Of a stretch of 64,000 nt of DNA, positions 17,564-26,520 are shown piece by piece (position 1 is the stretch's first letter; every line of letters starts with the position of its first letter). The stretch comes from a beta proteobacterium L13. GTDB lineage: Bacteria > Pseudomonadota > Gammaproteobacteria > Burkholderiales > Chromobacteriaceae. The stretch is from contig AMYZ01000001.1 in NCBI GenBank assembly GCA_000335715.1, forward strand, positions 186,001 through 250,000. Direction: 5' to 3'. The translations under genes were made by a program, and so were the position numbers. The notes below the pieces were generated by a model that saw only the letters and a program-made list of their open reading frames with translations, was not told the origin of the DNA and made no database searches.

Positions 17564-20269
17564 ATGTATTCCGAACGCTATATCCGCACATTCGGCAGTG
17601 CAGCAGGTGTGATCGGACGGCTGTATTCCTTACCAGCGCTAGAGCGGGATGGCTACGGCGATATCTCCCGCCTGCCGGTGTCGCTGCGTGTTCTGCTTGA
17701 GTCACTATTGCGCCACGCAGACAGCAGGCCCGCCTGCGAGGCGCAGCTGCGTCAGCTGGCCGGCTGGCAGCCACAGGCCCTGCGCGATAGTGAAGTCCCT
17801 TTCATGCCGATACGCGTGCTGTTACAGGATTTCACCGGCGTACCGCTGCTGTGTGACCTAGCCGCCATGCGCGACGCCGTGCACGCACTGGGGGGAGATC
17901 CCGGCTGGCTGGCACCAAAGGTGCCGGTTCACCTGGTGGTGGATCATTCGGTACAGGTAGATTGCTTTCGCGAAGCCAATGCGCTGGCATTGAACATGGC
18001 ACAGGAGTACACGCGCAATGCCGAGCGCTACCGCTTCATCAAGTGGGGGGTGCAAGCATTTGACAAACTACAGGTCAGCCCCCCGGGGCTGGGTATTGTG
18101 CACCAGGTCAATCTGGAGTTTCTGGCGCCGGGCCTGGGGCGGCTGGGTGAGATGTGTTTCCCTGATAGTGTCGTGGGTACCGACTCGCATACCACCATGA
18201 TCAATGCACTGGGCGTGCTGGGCTGGGGGGTAGGCGGTATCGAAGCCGAGGCTGCCATACTTGGCCAGCCTGTCACACTGCTTATCCCTGATGTAGTAGG
18301 GGTACAGCTGGAGCAACAGTTGCCACACGGTGTCAGCGCCACCGACCTGGCACTTGCCCTGACGGCCATCCTGCGGGAAGAAAATGTACTGGATTGCTTT
18401 GTGGAGTTCTTTGGTGCCGGCTGCGCCAGCCTCACGGTGCCCGACCGCGCCACACTCGCAAACATGGCACCAGAATACGGCGCCACCGTGGCATTTTTCC
18501 CGCCCGACGAGCAAACCGTAGCCTACCTGGCTGCCACCGGGCGTGACGAAGCCACGCAGCTGGCTTTTCGCCGTTATTACCAGGCGCAAAACATGTTTGG
18601 CACACCGCTGCCCGGCATGCTGAACTACAGCCGTACTGTACATGTTGACCTGAGCCGTATCCAGCCCTGCGTGGCCGGCCCCAGGTTGCCGCAAGAACAC
18701 AAACCACTGGGCATCGTCAAACAGGACTTTCTGCTATCGCTTGCCCTGCCAGTGAGCCAGGGGGGCTTTGGCAAGGTCACCACGCCCCGGCAACCTCTTG
18801 CGGCCAACCCTGCCGCCTTGCGGCACGGCGATATCCTGATTGCCGCCATCACGTCCTGCACCAATACGGCCAACCCCGGCAGCATGTTGGCCGCAGGCCT
18901 GCTGGCGCGTAACGCTGTACTGCGCGGGCTGAGGGTGGCACCGCATATCAAGACGTCGCTGGCACCTGGTTCGCGTGTGGTCAGCGACTATCTGGGCCGC
19001 ACCAACTTGCTGGCACCACTGGGCATACTGGGCTTCCGGGTGGTGGCCTACGGCTGCACCACCTGCATTGGCAATGCCGGGCCGCTGGCACCGGCACTGG
19101 AAGCGCAAGTCAGCCAGCAAGGGCTCGTGTGCGTGGCCGTGCTATCCGGCAATCGCAATTTTGAATCCCGCATTCACCCTGCGCTACGGGCCAACTATCT
19201 GATGAGCCCGGCGCTGGTGGTAGCCTACGCCCTGGCTGGCCGTATCGATATCGACCTGATGTACGAGCCGCTGGGGCAGGATGCTTCCGGCACGCCGGTA
19301 TACCTGCACGAGCTATGGCCCAGCCTAATGGATTCCAGGCTTGCCCTGCAGCAAGCCAGCCACAGCCAGCATTATCGCCAGGCCTACCTGCCACTGCAGC
19401 AGCCACAGTGGGCTGCCCTGCCTGCACTAAGTGGCCCGTGCTATCCATGGCCACCATCTAGCTATATCGTGCGTCCGCCGTTTGTAGACAAGCTTGCCCT
19501 GACTTGCCCCGACATCCGTGGCATTTGCCAAGCCCGCGCTCTGGTATTGCTGGGCGACGCCATTTCTACCGATCACATCAGCCCTGCAGGCCCGATCGCA
19601 GCGGATAGCTGTGCTGGTCGCTACTTATACGAGCAGGGCATTGCTGAGCCAGATTTCAATAGCTACGGCAGCCGGCGCGGTAACCATCAGGTCATGGTGC
19701 GAGGCTGCCTGGCCAACTCGCAGCTAGTGAACCTGATGCTGCCGCCCGACGACGAGCCGCAAGGCGGCATTACCCTGCACCAGCCGGATGCACAACGCGG
19801 CTTTATCTACGATATCGCCACGCGCTATGGCGCCGAGCAGGTACCGCTGCTAGTGTTTGCCGGCCACAACTACGGCACCGGTTCCAGCCGCGACTGGGCC
19901 GCCAAGGGCGTGGCCTTGCTGGGTGTGCGTGCCGTCATTGCCCGCAGCTTCGAGCGCATCCACCGCAGCAACCTGGTGGGCATGGGCGTGCTGCCGCTGG
20001 AGTTCCAGGGCCAGGATAGTGTGGCGTCGTTACAGCTGCACGGGCAGGAGCTGTTTGACCTGCCCTTTATCGAAGACGGCCTCCGCCCAGGCATGCTGCT
20101 TACCCTGCAGATTTACTACCCGAATGGCCAGCAGCGCAGCTGCACCCTGCGCTTGCGCATCGACACAGAAACCGAAGCCACTTACTACCGTCACGGCGGG
20201 CTCATGCCCTACCTGGTCAGAACGCTGCTCAACAATGCCTCGCTTTCCCCGCAGCAGGTGCCAGCATGA
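17564..20269 (+). CDS. acnA: Aconitate hydratase, AcnA/IRP type
   Basis: The [4Fe-4S] enzyme of 901 residues isomerises citrate and isocitrate. The three cluster cysteines sit in SCTNT (about residue 431) and GCTTCIGN (about 497-500). The substrate-binding stretches VVDHSVQVD, VGTDSHTTMINALGVLGWGVGG and, near the end, AGHNYGTGSSRDWAAKG are intact, with the C-terminal swivel domain last. Some positions differ from the common housekeeping AcnA, so this may be a second aconitase specialised for stress. Its stop overlaps the fumC start (ATGA), which makes a coupled TCA-cycle pair. Confidence 0.92.
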   Translation: MYSERYIRTFGSAAGVIGRLYSLPALERDGYGDISRLPVSLRVLLESLLRHADSRPACEAQLRQLAGWQPQALRDSEVPFMPIRVLLQDFTGVPLLCDLAAMRDAVHALGGDPGWLAPKVPVHLVVDHSVQVDCFREANALALNMAQEYTRNAERYRFIKWGVQAFDKLQVSPPGLGIVHQVNLEFLAPGLGRLGEMCFPDSVVGTDSHTTMINALGVLGWGVGGIEAEAAILGQPVTLLIPDVVGVQLEQQLPHGVSATDLALALTAILREENVLDCFVEFFGAGCASLTVPDRATLANMAPEYGATVAFFPPDEQTVAYLAATGRDEATQLAFRRYYQAQNMFGTPLPGMLNYSRTVHVDLSRIQPCVAGPRLPQEHKPLGIVKQDFLLSLALPVSQGGFGKVTTPRQPLAANPAALRHGDILIAAITSCTNTANPGSMLAAGLLARNAVLRGLRVAPHIKTSLAPGSRVVSDYLGRTNLLAPLGILGFRVVAYGCTTCIGNAGPLAPALEAQVSQQGLVCVAVLSGNRNFESRIHPALRANYLMSPALVVAYALAGRIDIDLMYEPLGQDASGTPVYLHELWPSLMDSRLALQQASHSQHYRQAYLPLQQPQWAALPALSGPCYPWPPSSYIVRPPFVDKLALTCPDIRGICQARALVLLGDAISTDHISPAGPIAADSCAGRYLYEQGIAEPDFNSYGSRRGNHQVMVRGCLANSQLVNLMLPPDDEPQGGITLHQPDAQRGFIYDIATRYGAEQVPLLVFAGHNYGTGSSRDWAAKGVALLGVRAVIARSFERIHRSNLVGMGVLPLEFQGQDSVASLQLHGQELFDLPFIEDGLRPGMLLTLQIYYPNGQQRSCTLRLRIDTETEATYYRHGGLMPYLVRTLLNNASLSPQQVPA

Positions 20270-21651
20270 CTACCTTTATCCGGCGGGAACAAGACACCCT
20301 GGGTGCCATTGCCGTGAGTTCCGACGTGCTGTGGGGCGCGCATACCCAACGTGCCCTGCTGCATTTCCAGATAGGCAGCGAACACATGCCTTTACCGGTG
20401 CTGTATGCCATGGCCCGCATCAAACGTGCCGCCGCCATGGTCAATGCCGAGCTGGCACTGTTGGACAACCGTCTGGCGCTGGCCATTGCCCAGGCCGCGG
20501 GCGAAGTACTACAGGGCATACACGACCAACAGTTTCCCTTGCGCGTCTGGCAAAGTGGCTCGGGCACCCAAAGCCATATGAACATGAATGAAGTACTGGC
20601 CAATCGCGCATCGGAAATTCTGGGGGCCAATTGCGGCGATCGACGCATTGTGCATCCGAACGACCATGTCAATCTGGGACAGTCCAGCAATGACGTCTTC
20701 CCCACGGCCATGCACATCTGCGTGCTGGACATACTGCACGCACAGCTTTTGCCGTCGCTACAGCAGCTCATTGATGCGTTGCAGCACAAGCAACAGTGCT
20801 ACAGCAAGCTGGTAAAGCTGGGGCGTACCCATCTGCAAGATGCGGTACCGCTGACATTGGGGCAGGAGATATCGGCCTGGGTCACGCAGTTGCAGCATGT
20901 ACAACGCAGCTTGCTAAGACAGATACCGGATCTTTACCCGGTAGCTCTGGGTGGTACGGCTGTGGGCACCGGGCTGAATTGTCACCCGGATTTTGCCCGC
21001 GCCGTGATGGTGCGCCTTTCCGAAGAAACCGGGCTACCCTTATCCGTCAGTAAAAACCGCTTTGCCATGCTGGCAGCGCATGATGATTTGCAGGCCTGCC
21101 ACGGTTTATTGAAGGTACTGGCCGTGGCGCTGTGCAAAATAGCCAACGACATCCGTTGGCTTGGGTCCGGCCCGCGCGCAGGCCTGGGTGAGCTGAGTTT
21201 GCCCGAGAACGAAGCCGGTAGCTCCATCATGCCCGGCAAGGTCAACCCCACGCAGTGCGAAGCGCTCACCATGGTGTGCTATCAGGTAATAGGCAATGAC
21301 ATGGCCATGACCATTGCATGCGCATCCGGTCAGCTGCAGCTTAATACATATAAGCCACTGATAATATTGAACATGCTTCAAAGCCTGCACTTGCTGGCAG
21401 ATGGCATGCGTAGCTTTAAACGCTACTGCGTGGTGGGCTTGGCCGCTAACGAAGCGCATATCCAGACGAGCGTGGAGCGGTCGCTGATGCTGGTGACAGC
21501 TCTGGTGCCATACATAGGCTACGATCGTGCTGCCGTCATAGCACAGTACGCCCAGCAGCAAGACTGCAGCCTGCGTGAGGCGGCCGTAGCAGTAGGCGGC
21601 ATCAGCGACAGCCAGTTCAGCGACTGGGTCAATGCGGCTGCTATGGTATAG
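20266..21651 (+). CDS. fumC: Class II fumarate hydratase
   Basis: The 461-residue cytoplasmic iron-free fumarase interconverts fumarate and malate. It shows the superfamily signature GSSIMPGKVNP, the substrate-site regions SGSGTQSHMNMNEV, HPNDHVNLGQSSND and GRTHLQDAVPLTLGQE, and normal length. Being cluster-free it survives oxidative stress, which fits a stress block. The start codon overlaps the acnA stop by four bases, so translation is coupled. A class II fumarase beside an aconitase is unusual enough to suggest a dedicated metabolic module. Confidence 0.93.
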   Translation: MTTFIRREQDTLGAIAVSSDVLWGAHTQRALLHFQIGSEHMPLPVLYAMARIKRAAAMVNAELALLDNRLALAIAQAAGEVLQGIHDQQFPLRVWQSGSGTQSHMNMNEVLANRASEILGANCGDRRIVHPNDHVNLGQSSNDVFPTAMHICVLDILHAQLLPSLQQLIDALQHKQQCYSKLVKLGRTHLQDAVPLTLGQEISAWVTQLQHVQRSLLRQIPDLYPVALGGTAVGTGLNCHPDFARAVMVRLSEETGLPLSVSKNRFAMLAAHDDLQACHGLLKVLAVALCKIANDIRWLGSGPRAGLGELSLPENEAGSSIMPGKVNPTQCEALTMVCYQVIGNDMAMTIACASGQLQLNTYKPLIILNMLQSLHLLADGMRSFKRYCVVGLAANEAHIQTSVERSLMLVTALVPYIGYDRAAVIAQYAQQQDCSLREAAVAVGGISDSQFSDWVNAAAMV

Positions 21652-21700
21652 CCGATGTAGGTAGCGGCGCCGGGTTGGCCGCACTGCATGCCCGGTAGGG

Positions 21701-22420
21701 CTAAGCCAGCTTGTCCGGGTGAAGCAGGCGGTCGTATTCCTGCTTCACCACCGCGTAACACTCGCAGGTTCGCTGCTCCAGGCCCAGACGGTTTACCACG
21801 TGGATATGCCCGCGTGCATAGGTAATCAGGCCGGCACGCTGCAAATTCATCGCAGCATTGGTTACGCCCTCGCGCCTCACACCCAGCATGTTGGCGATCA
21901 GCTCCTGGGTCATTACCAGGTCACTTCCCTGCAGGCGGTCCAGGCTTAACAGCAGCCAGCGGCACAACTGCTGATCCAGCGAGTGGTGCCGGTTGCAGAC
22001 AGCTGTTTGCGCCATCTGCGTAATGAGCGCCTGGGTATAGCGCAGCAGCAAGTGCATCACGGCGGCAGAAGCATTGAACTCCTCCTTGATAACCCGGGAA
22101 GGCAGCCTATAGCCATATCCGCCACTTTGTACCACCGCACTACTAGGTGTGGACTCCCCGCCCATAAACAGGGCAATACCGACAATACCCTCGTGACCCA
22201 CGACTGCGATTTCTGCTGAGTCTCCGTTCTGCATGACATACAGCAAAGAAACAATCGCATTGACGGGAAAGTAAACATAGTTCAGCTTGCCGCCAGGCTG
22301 ATACAGCGTCTGGCCTAGTGGCATGTCTACGCGTTGCAGATGGGGCTGAATTCGCAACCATGCCTCATCAGGCAAGGCTCTTAGCAAACCGTTTCCGACT
22401 CTGGGGGGCTCATTCGTCAT
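21701..22420 (-). CDS. Crp/Fnr-family transcriptional regulator
   Basis: The protein has 239 residues from the ATG at 22420 (MTNEPPRVGNG); upstream ATGs at 22459 and 22474 cannot be excluded. An N-terminal cyclic-nucleotide-binding-like beta barrel (about 20-140) is followed by a winged helix (about 150-225) with a recognition region MLGVRREGVTNAAMNLQRAGLI. The FNR-type N-terminal cysteine cluster is absent, so it does not sense oxygen through Fe-S, and the cAMP-contact residues of Crp are not evident. It converges on fumC and diverges from the gene at 22689, with BON and CsbD genes nearby, so it may control this stress block. Confidence 0.82.
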   Translation of the reverse strand: MTNEPPRVGNGLLRALPDEAWLRIQPHLQRVDMPLGQTLYQPGGKLNYVYFPVNAIVSLLYVMQNGDSAEIAVVGHEGIVGIALFMGGESTPSSAVVQSGGYGYRLPSRVIKEEFNASAAVMHLLLRYTQALITQMAQTAVCNRHHSLDQQLCRWLLLSLDRLQGSDLVMTQELIANMLGVRREGVTNAAMNLQRAGLITYARGHIHVVNRLGLEQRTCECYAVVKQEYDRLLHPDKLA

Positions 22421-22688
22421 GATATGCAGGCCTTGAAAGTGAAAAAAGCGATTCAGCATAAAAGCACTGCGCACCGGTGTATGTACGCTACCGCACAGAT
22501 TGCTTATCTACTTCGATAGAACATACAAAGGCCTTCCAGGCTTTCTGTACCTCATCAGGCGGGCTTCCAGCCTGCCACGCGCAGCATGCATGGGCTGGCA
22601 AACATAGGCCGGGATGCATCGCTTATGCCACCGCGCATGGCGAATCCGCCACACCAAGCCTGTCACGCTTTTACCAGGAGTTGCTGAT

Positions 22689-23063
22689 ATGAATAATGCC
22701 GCGAAACGCATCAAGAAACTGATGGATGACAACCCTGCATGTAAGCAGCTTGATATCCTGAAACAGCTGGCACTGGCTTTACAGCTAAAGCATGATTTCA
22801 ATGTGCATCTATTGTACGAAATTGATTACGCATACTTCAAAATTGCCATGCAGTTACTGGAAGACTGGCGCTTGGGGCACCATATCGAGACGCGCAGCAG
22901 GCTAATGGAGAAACTGTTCTGCGAATATCCGGACGCCATCATGCCCATACAGATAGCAGAGGACACGCCGCTTGCCCCCACAGAAACAGAGCAACCGGTA
23001 GCAACCGCCACAAGCAAGCAACGCACTAAAGGGCAGGCGAATCGCAAGCAAACGGTACGCTAG
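22689..23063 (+). CDS. Hypothetical protein with basic C-terminal tail
   Basis: A 124-residue protein I do not recognise. AGGAG precedes the ATG at 22689; an upstream in-frame ATG at 22614 lacks one. The first 80 residues are helical (AKRIKKLMDDNP, DILKQLALALQLKHDFNVHLLYEIDYAYFKIAMQLLEDW). The tail is low-complexity, rich in Thr, Gln, Lys and Arg, and may bind nucleic acid. No signal peptide. It diverges from the Crp/Fnr-type regulator and ends before a very strong terminator. Confidence 0.6.
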   Translation: MNNAAKRIKKLMDDNPACKQLDILKQLALALQLKHDFNVHLLYEIDYAYFKIAMQLLEDWRLGHHIETRSRLMEKLFCEYPDAIMPIQIAEDTPLAPTETEQPVATATSKQRTKGQANRKQTVR

Positions 23064-23159
23064 GCAGTGCAGCGGCCAACTTGGGGGCCAAAGCCCCGCC
23101 AACCCCGCGGTTACCTTGCACAAGGCTGGCTGCCGCCCTGTTAGCTAACTTAATCTGCC

Positions 23160-23205
23160 GGGTAACAATAAAACCGCACCAGACAGTGCGGTTTTATTGT
23201 TACCC
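23160..23205. terminator. Long bidirectional terminator
   Basis: A perfect 20-bp inverted repeat (GGGTAACAATAAAACCGCAC, 23160-23179, with its complement 23186-23205) has a 6-nt loop. The AAAA/TTTT within each arm lets it end both the gene at 22689 and the converging BON gene. Confidence 0.88.
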
Positions 23206-23222
23206 AACTGGATATATCAGGT

Positions 23223-24050
23223 TCAGGGCAATAGTTTTCCCGCCTCTACCTGCTGCACACCACGCACATTCCTGCTGAGCTGGATAGCCAGCGCACGCTC
23301 TGCCTGGCCGTGTAGCTTGCCGCTAAGATGCACAACGCCAAGGCTGGTAGTCACGCTGATACGGTTGCTGTCGATATTGCGCGAGTACAGCAACGTAGAT
23401 TTCACCTTGGTAGTAATCCAGGTATCCGACAACCCTTGCTCTACCTGCGTGCCCGAGCGTTTGGCAGCCACAGGCGAGGGAGGGCTGACCAGCTGTAGCT
23501 GGTTATCTACCTCGGTGACGCCACGTGTAGACGCGGCAATCATGCCGGCCATTCCCAGGCTTTGCTTACTGTTGGCCGTACCCTGCAGCGTAACCTTGCC
23601 CTGACGGCTGCTCACCATTACATCCACATCGTCCGCGTAACGGCTCCATTTCAAGCGAGATTTAACCGCCGCATTCAAGGTAGCGTCGTCGGCCATTTCG
23701 CCGTAGCCACGCGTCAGCACAGGGGGCGGCGGCATAAAACCCTCACGTACCTCCAGCTGGTTATCCACACCGGCAATACCTTCCACCCCCAGCGCTATTT
23801 CCTGCGCCAATTCTTTTTTCACACTCTCCTCTACCGTGCCGCTGAGTGTGACTTTATTGCTGTAAACCGTCACACGAATGTCCTGATCGCGCAGTAGCGG
23901 GTTCAAGGCATAGCTGGTGGAGATCTGCGCTTCGTGCCGTATATCCGTTGCTTCCTGTGCGGTAGGGGCTGCAAAGCTCTGGGCGCTCATGCTCAGAGAA
24001 AGTCCGCCTGACAAAAATAGCCATGCCAGCTGGCGAAACCGCGTTTTCAT
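23223..24050 (-). CDS. Periplasmic BON-domain protein, OsmY-like
   Basis: A 275-residue exported protein. The start at 24050 (MKTRFRQLAWLFLSGG) has AGGGAAA eight bases upstream and begins a clear Sec signal peptide ending near SAQSFA-AP. Three BON domains follow (about 40-105, 120-185 and 205-270), with cores KVTLSGTVEE, KVTLQGTANS and VVHLSGKLHG. The linker after the first domain carries PPPP. OsmY-like proteins are induced by osmotic and envelope stress. It faces the CsbD gene on the same strand, about 175 bp away. Confidence 0.87.
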   Translation of the reverse strand: MKTRFRQLAWLFLSGGLSLSMSAQSFAAPTAQEATDIRHEAQISTSYALNPLLRDQDIRVTVYSNKVTLSGTVEESVKKELAQEIALGVEGIAGVDNQLEVREGFMPPPPVLTRGYGEMADDATLNAAVKSRLKWSRYADDVDVMVSSRQGKVTLQGTANSKQSLGMAGMIAASTRGVTEVDNQLQLVSPPSPVAAKRSGTQVEQGLSDTWITTKVKSTLLYSRNIDSNRISVTTSLGVVHLSGKLHGQAERALAIQLSRNVRGVQQVEAGKLLP

Positions 24051-24224
24051 GATGAATTTCCCTATTTGTGGCACACAGCTAACAAAACCACGCGGCCAAC
24101 CTTTATCTGCCTGCCACAGGTGATAAAAGGCGGGGGCGGGATTGTGTTAGCGGCGCCCGGCTGATGAACAAAAGCCCGCCGGCGGCAGATAGCCATAGTG
24201 ACTACCCTCGTAGCGGGACAGGGC

Positions 24225-24500
24225 TTACTTGTGCTTGTTCACAAAGTCATGAACCTGCTTTTCGGCAGCCTCACGCGTGATGGCGTAGCGTTGCTGCACC
24301 AACCCGGCCAGCTTCTGCACATGGCCTTCTGTTTGCAGCAGCTCATCGTCGGTCAGCTTGCCCCACAACACCTTGGCCTCGCCAACATAGGTTTTCCATT
24401 TGCCTTTTATCTCGTCAGCACTTGGCAGGTGGGCAGCGGTGCTAGCCGGGCTGGCAACCTTGGCGGTAGCTGCAACGGTGGGCTTGGTGGTTTTTTCCAT
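24225..24500 (-). CDS. CsbD-family stress protein
   Basis: A 91-residue hydrophilic protein. The CsbD-like core is at residues 28-75: ADEIKGKWKTYVGEAKVLWGKLTDDELLQTEGHVQKLAGLVQQRYAITREAAEKQVHDF. It is preceded by an Ala/Thr/Val-rich N-terminal extension of about 27 residues that is not part of the family. GAAGGAG precedes the ATG. CsbD proteins are general-stress proteins of unknown mechanism, strongly expressed under sigma-factor control in many bacteria. The neighbourhood of two BON proteins supports a stress role. No gene is seen in 24501-24693. Confidence 0.87.
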   Translation of the reverse strand: MEKTTKPTVAATAKVASPASTAAHLPSADEIKGKWKTYVGEAKVLWGKLTDDELLQTEGHVQKLAGLVQQRYAITREAAEKQVHDFVNKHK

Positions 24501-24693
24501 AATGATGCTCCTTCATTCAGGGCAAGCCCTGCCGAAAGGCATGGCGTTTACCCAAAAGACAGCATCACCTTCCACCAGCCACGCGTCTGTTCACTAACGC
24601 ACCCTATTCATGGCGATGTGCTTCATCAAACCTGTCTGAATCGCGCTAGCTTTTCCAGATGCCTCCACCGCCTCTCAGGATTTACTAGGTTGA

Positions 24694-25140
24694 TCAGCTC
24701 AGCCCTGCGGCCAGTCGGTCTCGCTGTTGCTGTCTGCTGGCAAAAATGGCCTCTGCCACTTCCAGCGGGAAATCTGCTGGCAGTGTTTGCTCAATGTCTT
24801 CTAGTACCTTGCCCGTGCAATCTGTCAGCTCGTGCAGCAGTGCCTTGGCCCATGCCTCAGTCAGGCCGCAGCTGCGCGCTTGTGCCAGCCAGTGCTGTGG
24901 CTGGATGCGATCGATCAGGTAGTGGTGGCTTTGTCCGCGTACCGCCATGGCCAGTTTGGCTTTTTGAGGTGCCACCTTGCCGGCACCATGGCCGATGACG
25001 GGGTGGGCGGACAAGATGTCGTATGGCGGTGTGGCAAGGTAACGGCCACCCGGCAGATGAAACAGGCTGAAGTTTTTGGCGTGGCCATCGGTGGCGGCCG
25101 AGCCGAACCAACGCTGTGCGACAGACCGGTGCCGCATCTG
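24694..25140 (-). pseudogene. hipA: hipA toxin-kinase gene, 5'-truncated
   Basis: The frame read leftwards encodes about 150 residues of the C-terminal half of a HipA-type Ser/Thr kinase. The key string is ATDGHAKNFSLFHLPGG, including the catalytic-loop region and nearby YDILSAHPVIG, then a helical C-terminus LHELTDCTGKVLEDIEQTLP. Full HipA has about 430 residues; the N-terminal subdomain and the partner hipB are missing. Homology stops around 25,140, exactly where transposase sequence on the other strand begins, so an insertion removed the front of the gene. It is presumably inactive. Confidence 0.75.
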
Positions 25141-25144
25141 GGCC

Positions 25145-25600
25145 GGCAAGGATGGCTGGTGCCATTTGGCGTTGGTGATTGACTGCTGCACCCGGGAATT
25201 GCAGGGTTGGCACCTGTCACGCAGTGGCAAGTCCAAAACGGCCGAGTCGGTGCTGGAACACGCGCTGATCAACCGCTTTGGCTACCTGGGGCGGGTACCG
25301 CAACGCTTTCTGCTGCGCAGCGATAACGGCTTGGTGTTCACCAGTCGCAGCTACACCGCGCTGGTGAAAAGCTACGGTTTGCAGCAGGAGTTCATCACGC
25401 CGTACAAACCGGAGCAGAACGGCATGGTGGAGCGGGTGATTCGTACATTTAAAGAGCAGTGCGCGCATCGACACCGCTTTGAAAGCCTGGTGCACGCCAG
25501 CCGGGTGATTGCAGACTGGATCGGGTTCTACAACCAACGGTGCCCGCACCAGGCTTTGGGGATGAAGACACCGGCGATGGCGTATCAATTAGCAGCCTGA
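25145..25600 (+). pseudogene. IS3-family transposase (OrfB) C-terminal fragment
   Basis: About 150 residues of an IS3-family DDE integrase domain: GKDGWCHLALVIDCCTREL with the first Asp, RSDNGLVFTSRSY with the second, and PYKPEQNGMVERVIRTFKEQ with the Glu. The tail RCPHQALGMKTPAMAYQLAA is the normal OrfB end. The first half of OrfB, all of OrfA and one IS end are absent, so it is a decayed partial insertion. The open frame continues upstream into hipA DNA only by chance. The right inverted repeat is probably within about 40 bases after the stop, but I cannot define it. Confidence 0.82.
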
Positions 25601-25677
25601 CCTGTGCAGAAAGGGCTGGGTCATTACATATCCTTGAGTAGTGCCATGCCATTGCTTTTGTCTGCTTTCATAACGAA

Positions 25678-25928
25678 GTACCCCCTGAAGATAGCATGGG
25701 GGTACATATGGGGGTACGTTTTTGTGTGGCTGTAGTAACCCGGTACTAAACAGTCGTAGACATGTTGCCCAGCTTTATCTAGTAAATACAGGGTTGCATA
25801 GACACTCTAGAACAACTTTGAAATATCCTTCGCGTCCCAGTGCGGGAAGCACTATTTGTGTTTTTTTGCAATTAAATCATTATCTTGTGTTCTTATTTTA
25901 TTGCATTGGGGGAATGAAGGGGGGAATG
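25678..25928. repeat. G-rich short repeats with 12-nt spacing
   Basis: GGGGGTAC occurs at 25698 and 25710, with an inverted copy GTACCCCC at 25678. GGGGGAATG occurs at 25908 and 25920. Both direct pairs are spaced exactly 12 nt. DNA between the two pairs is A+T-rich and holds no gene I trust. Such G-rich repeats often lie next to tyrosine-integrase genes as arm-type binding sites; that is inference, as no integrase is seen. Confidence 0.55.
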
Positions 25929-26520
25929 TATGTTCGTTGTTGCAAGTTGGGCCAGGAAAGCTTCCCTACGGGCAGCATAGTTATCCTTGAGTGATCTATG
26001 TTGGCTACCGTGTCTAGGGTGATGTTTGCCACTCTTGAGCCTGTTCTAGGGCAATACCGCTGCGGTTTTTGCACAAGTACCGCGCGATCATGCGCCTGTA
26101 CCATCGCGTTGTGCGCGTAGCGCTGATCCAGGGGGCTCCCATTGCAAGCCCACCGAGCCGCACGATGGTCATGAGCTGCAGATCTCCGATGTGATCAAGT
26201 CCTGCATCAAGCAGTTCTGCTAGCCATACAGCCTAGTAGATGGTAAGGGCTACTGTGTCATCTTCGAGCGGTGGTTTGATCCTAACTTCATTGGCAAGTC
26301 TATCGTGCTTTTCACTGGTAATCATAGTTGTACTGTGACGCTCGGCCCACGATGCATTGCATCAAGGGCTCTGCGCAGTTTTGAGGTGTCCGCAGCGGTG
26401 CTCTATTGCTCAGCTGCTACTATGCGTTTCGAAGTGACAGCGATCATCTTGGACTACGTGCATATCAGATGTTAGGACATCGACCATGATGTGAGTTGTG
26501 CTAGCAGGCGTGTCTTATGA
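25929..26520. other. Gene-free stretch of mobile-element DNA
   Basis: I see no credible gene here: short frames lack ribosome sites and recognisable sequence. Composition is mixed, with alternating G+C-rich and A+T-rich patches, as in decayed accessory DNA. It lies between the G-rich repeats and the end of the gene at 26521-27471. Confidence 0.5.

Noticed and set aside
25722-25994. A 90-codon frame across the G-rich repeats
   Set aside because: It has no ribosome site, the sequence has no protein-like pattern, and it covers the repeat pairs, which look like binding sites.
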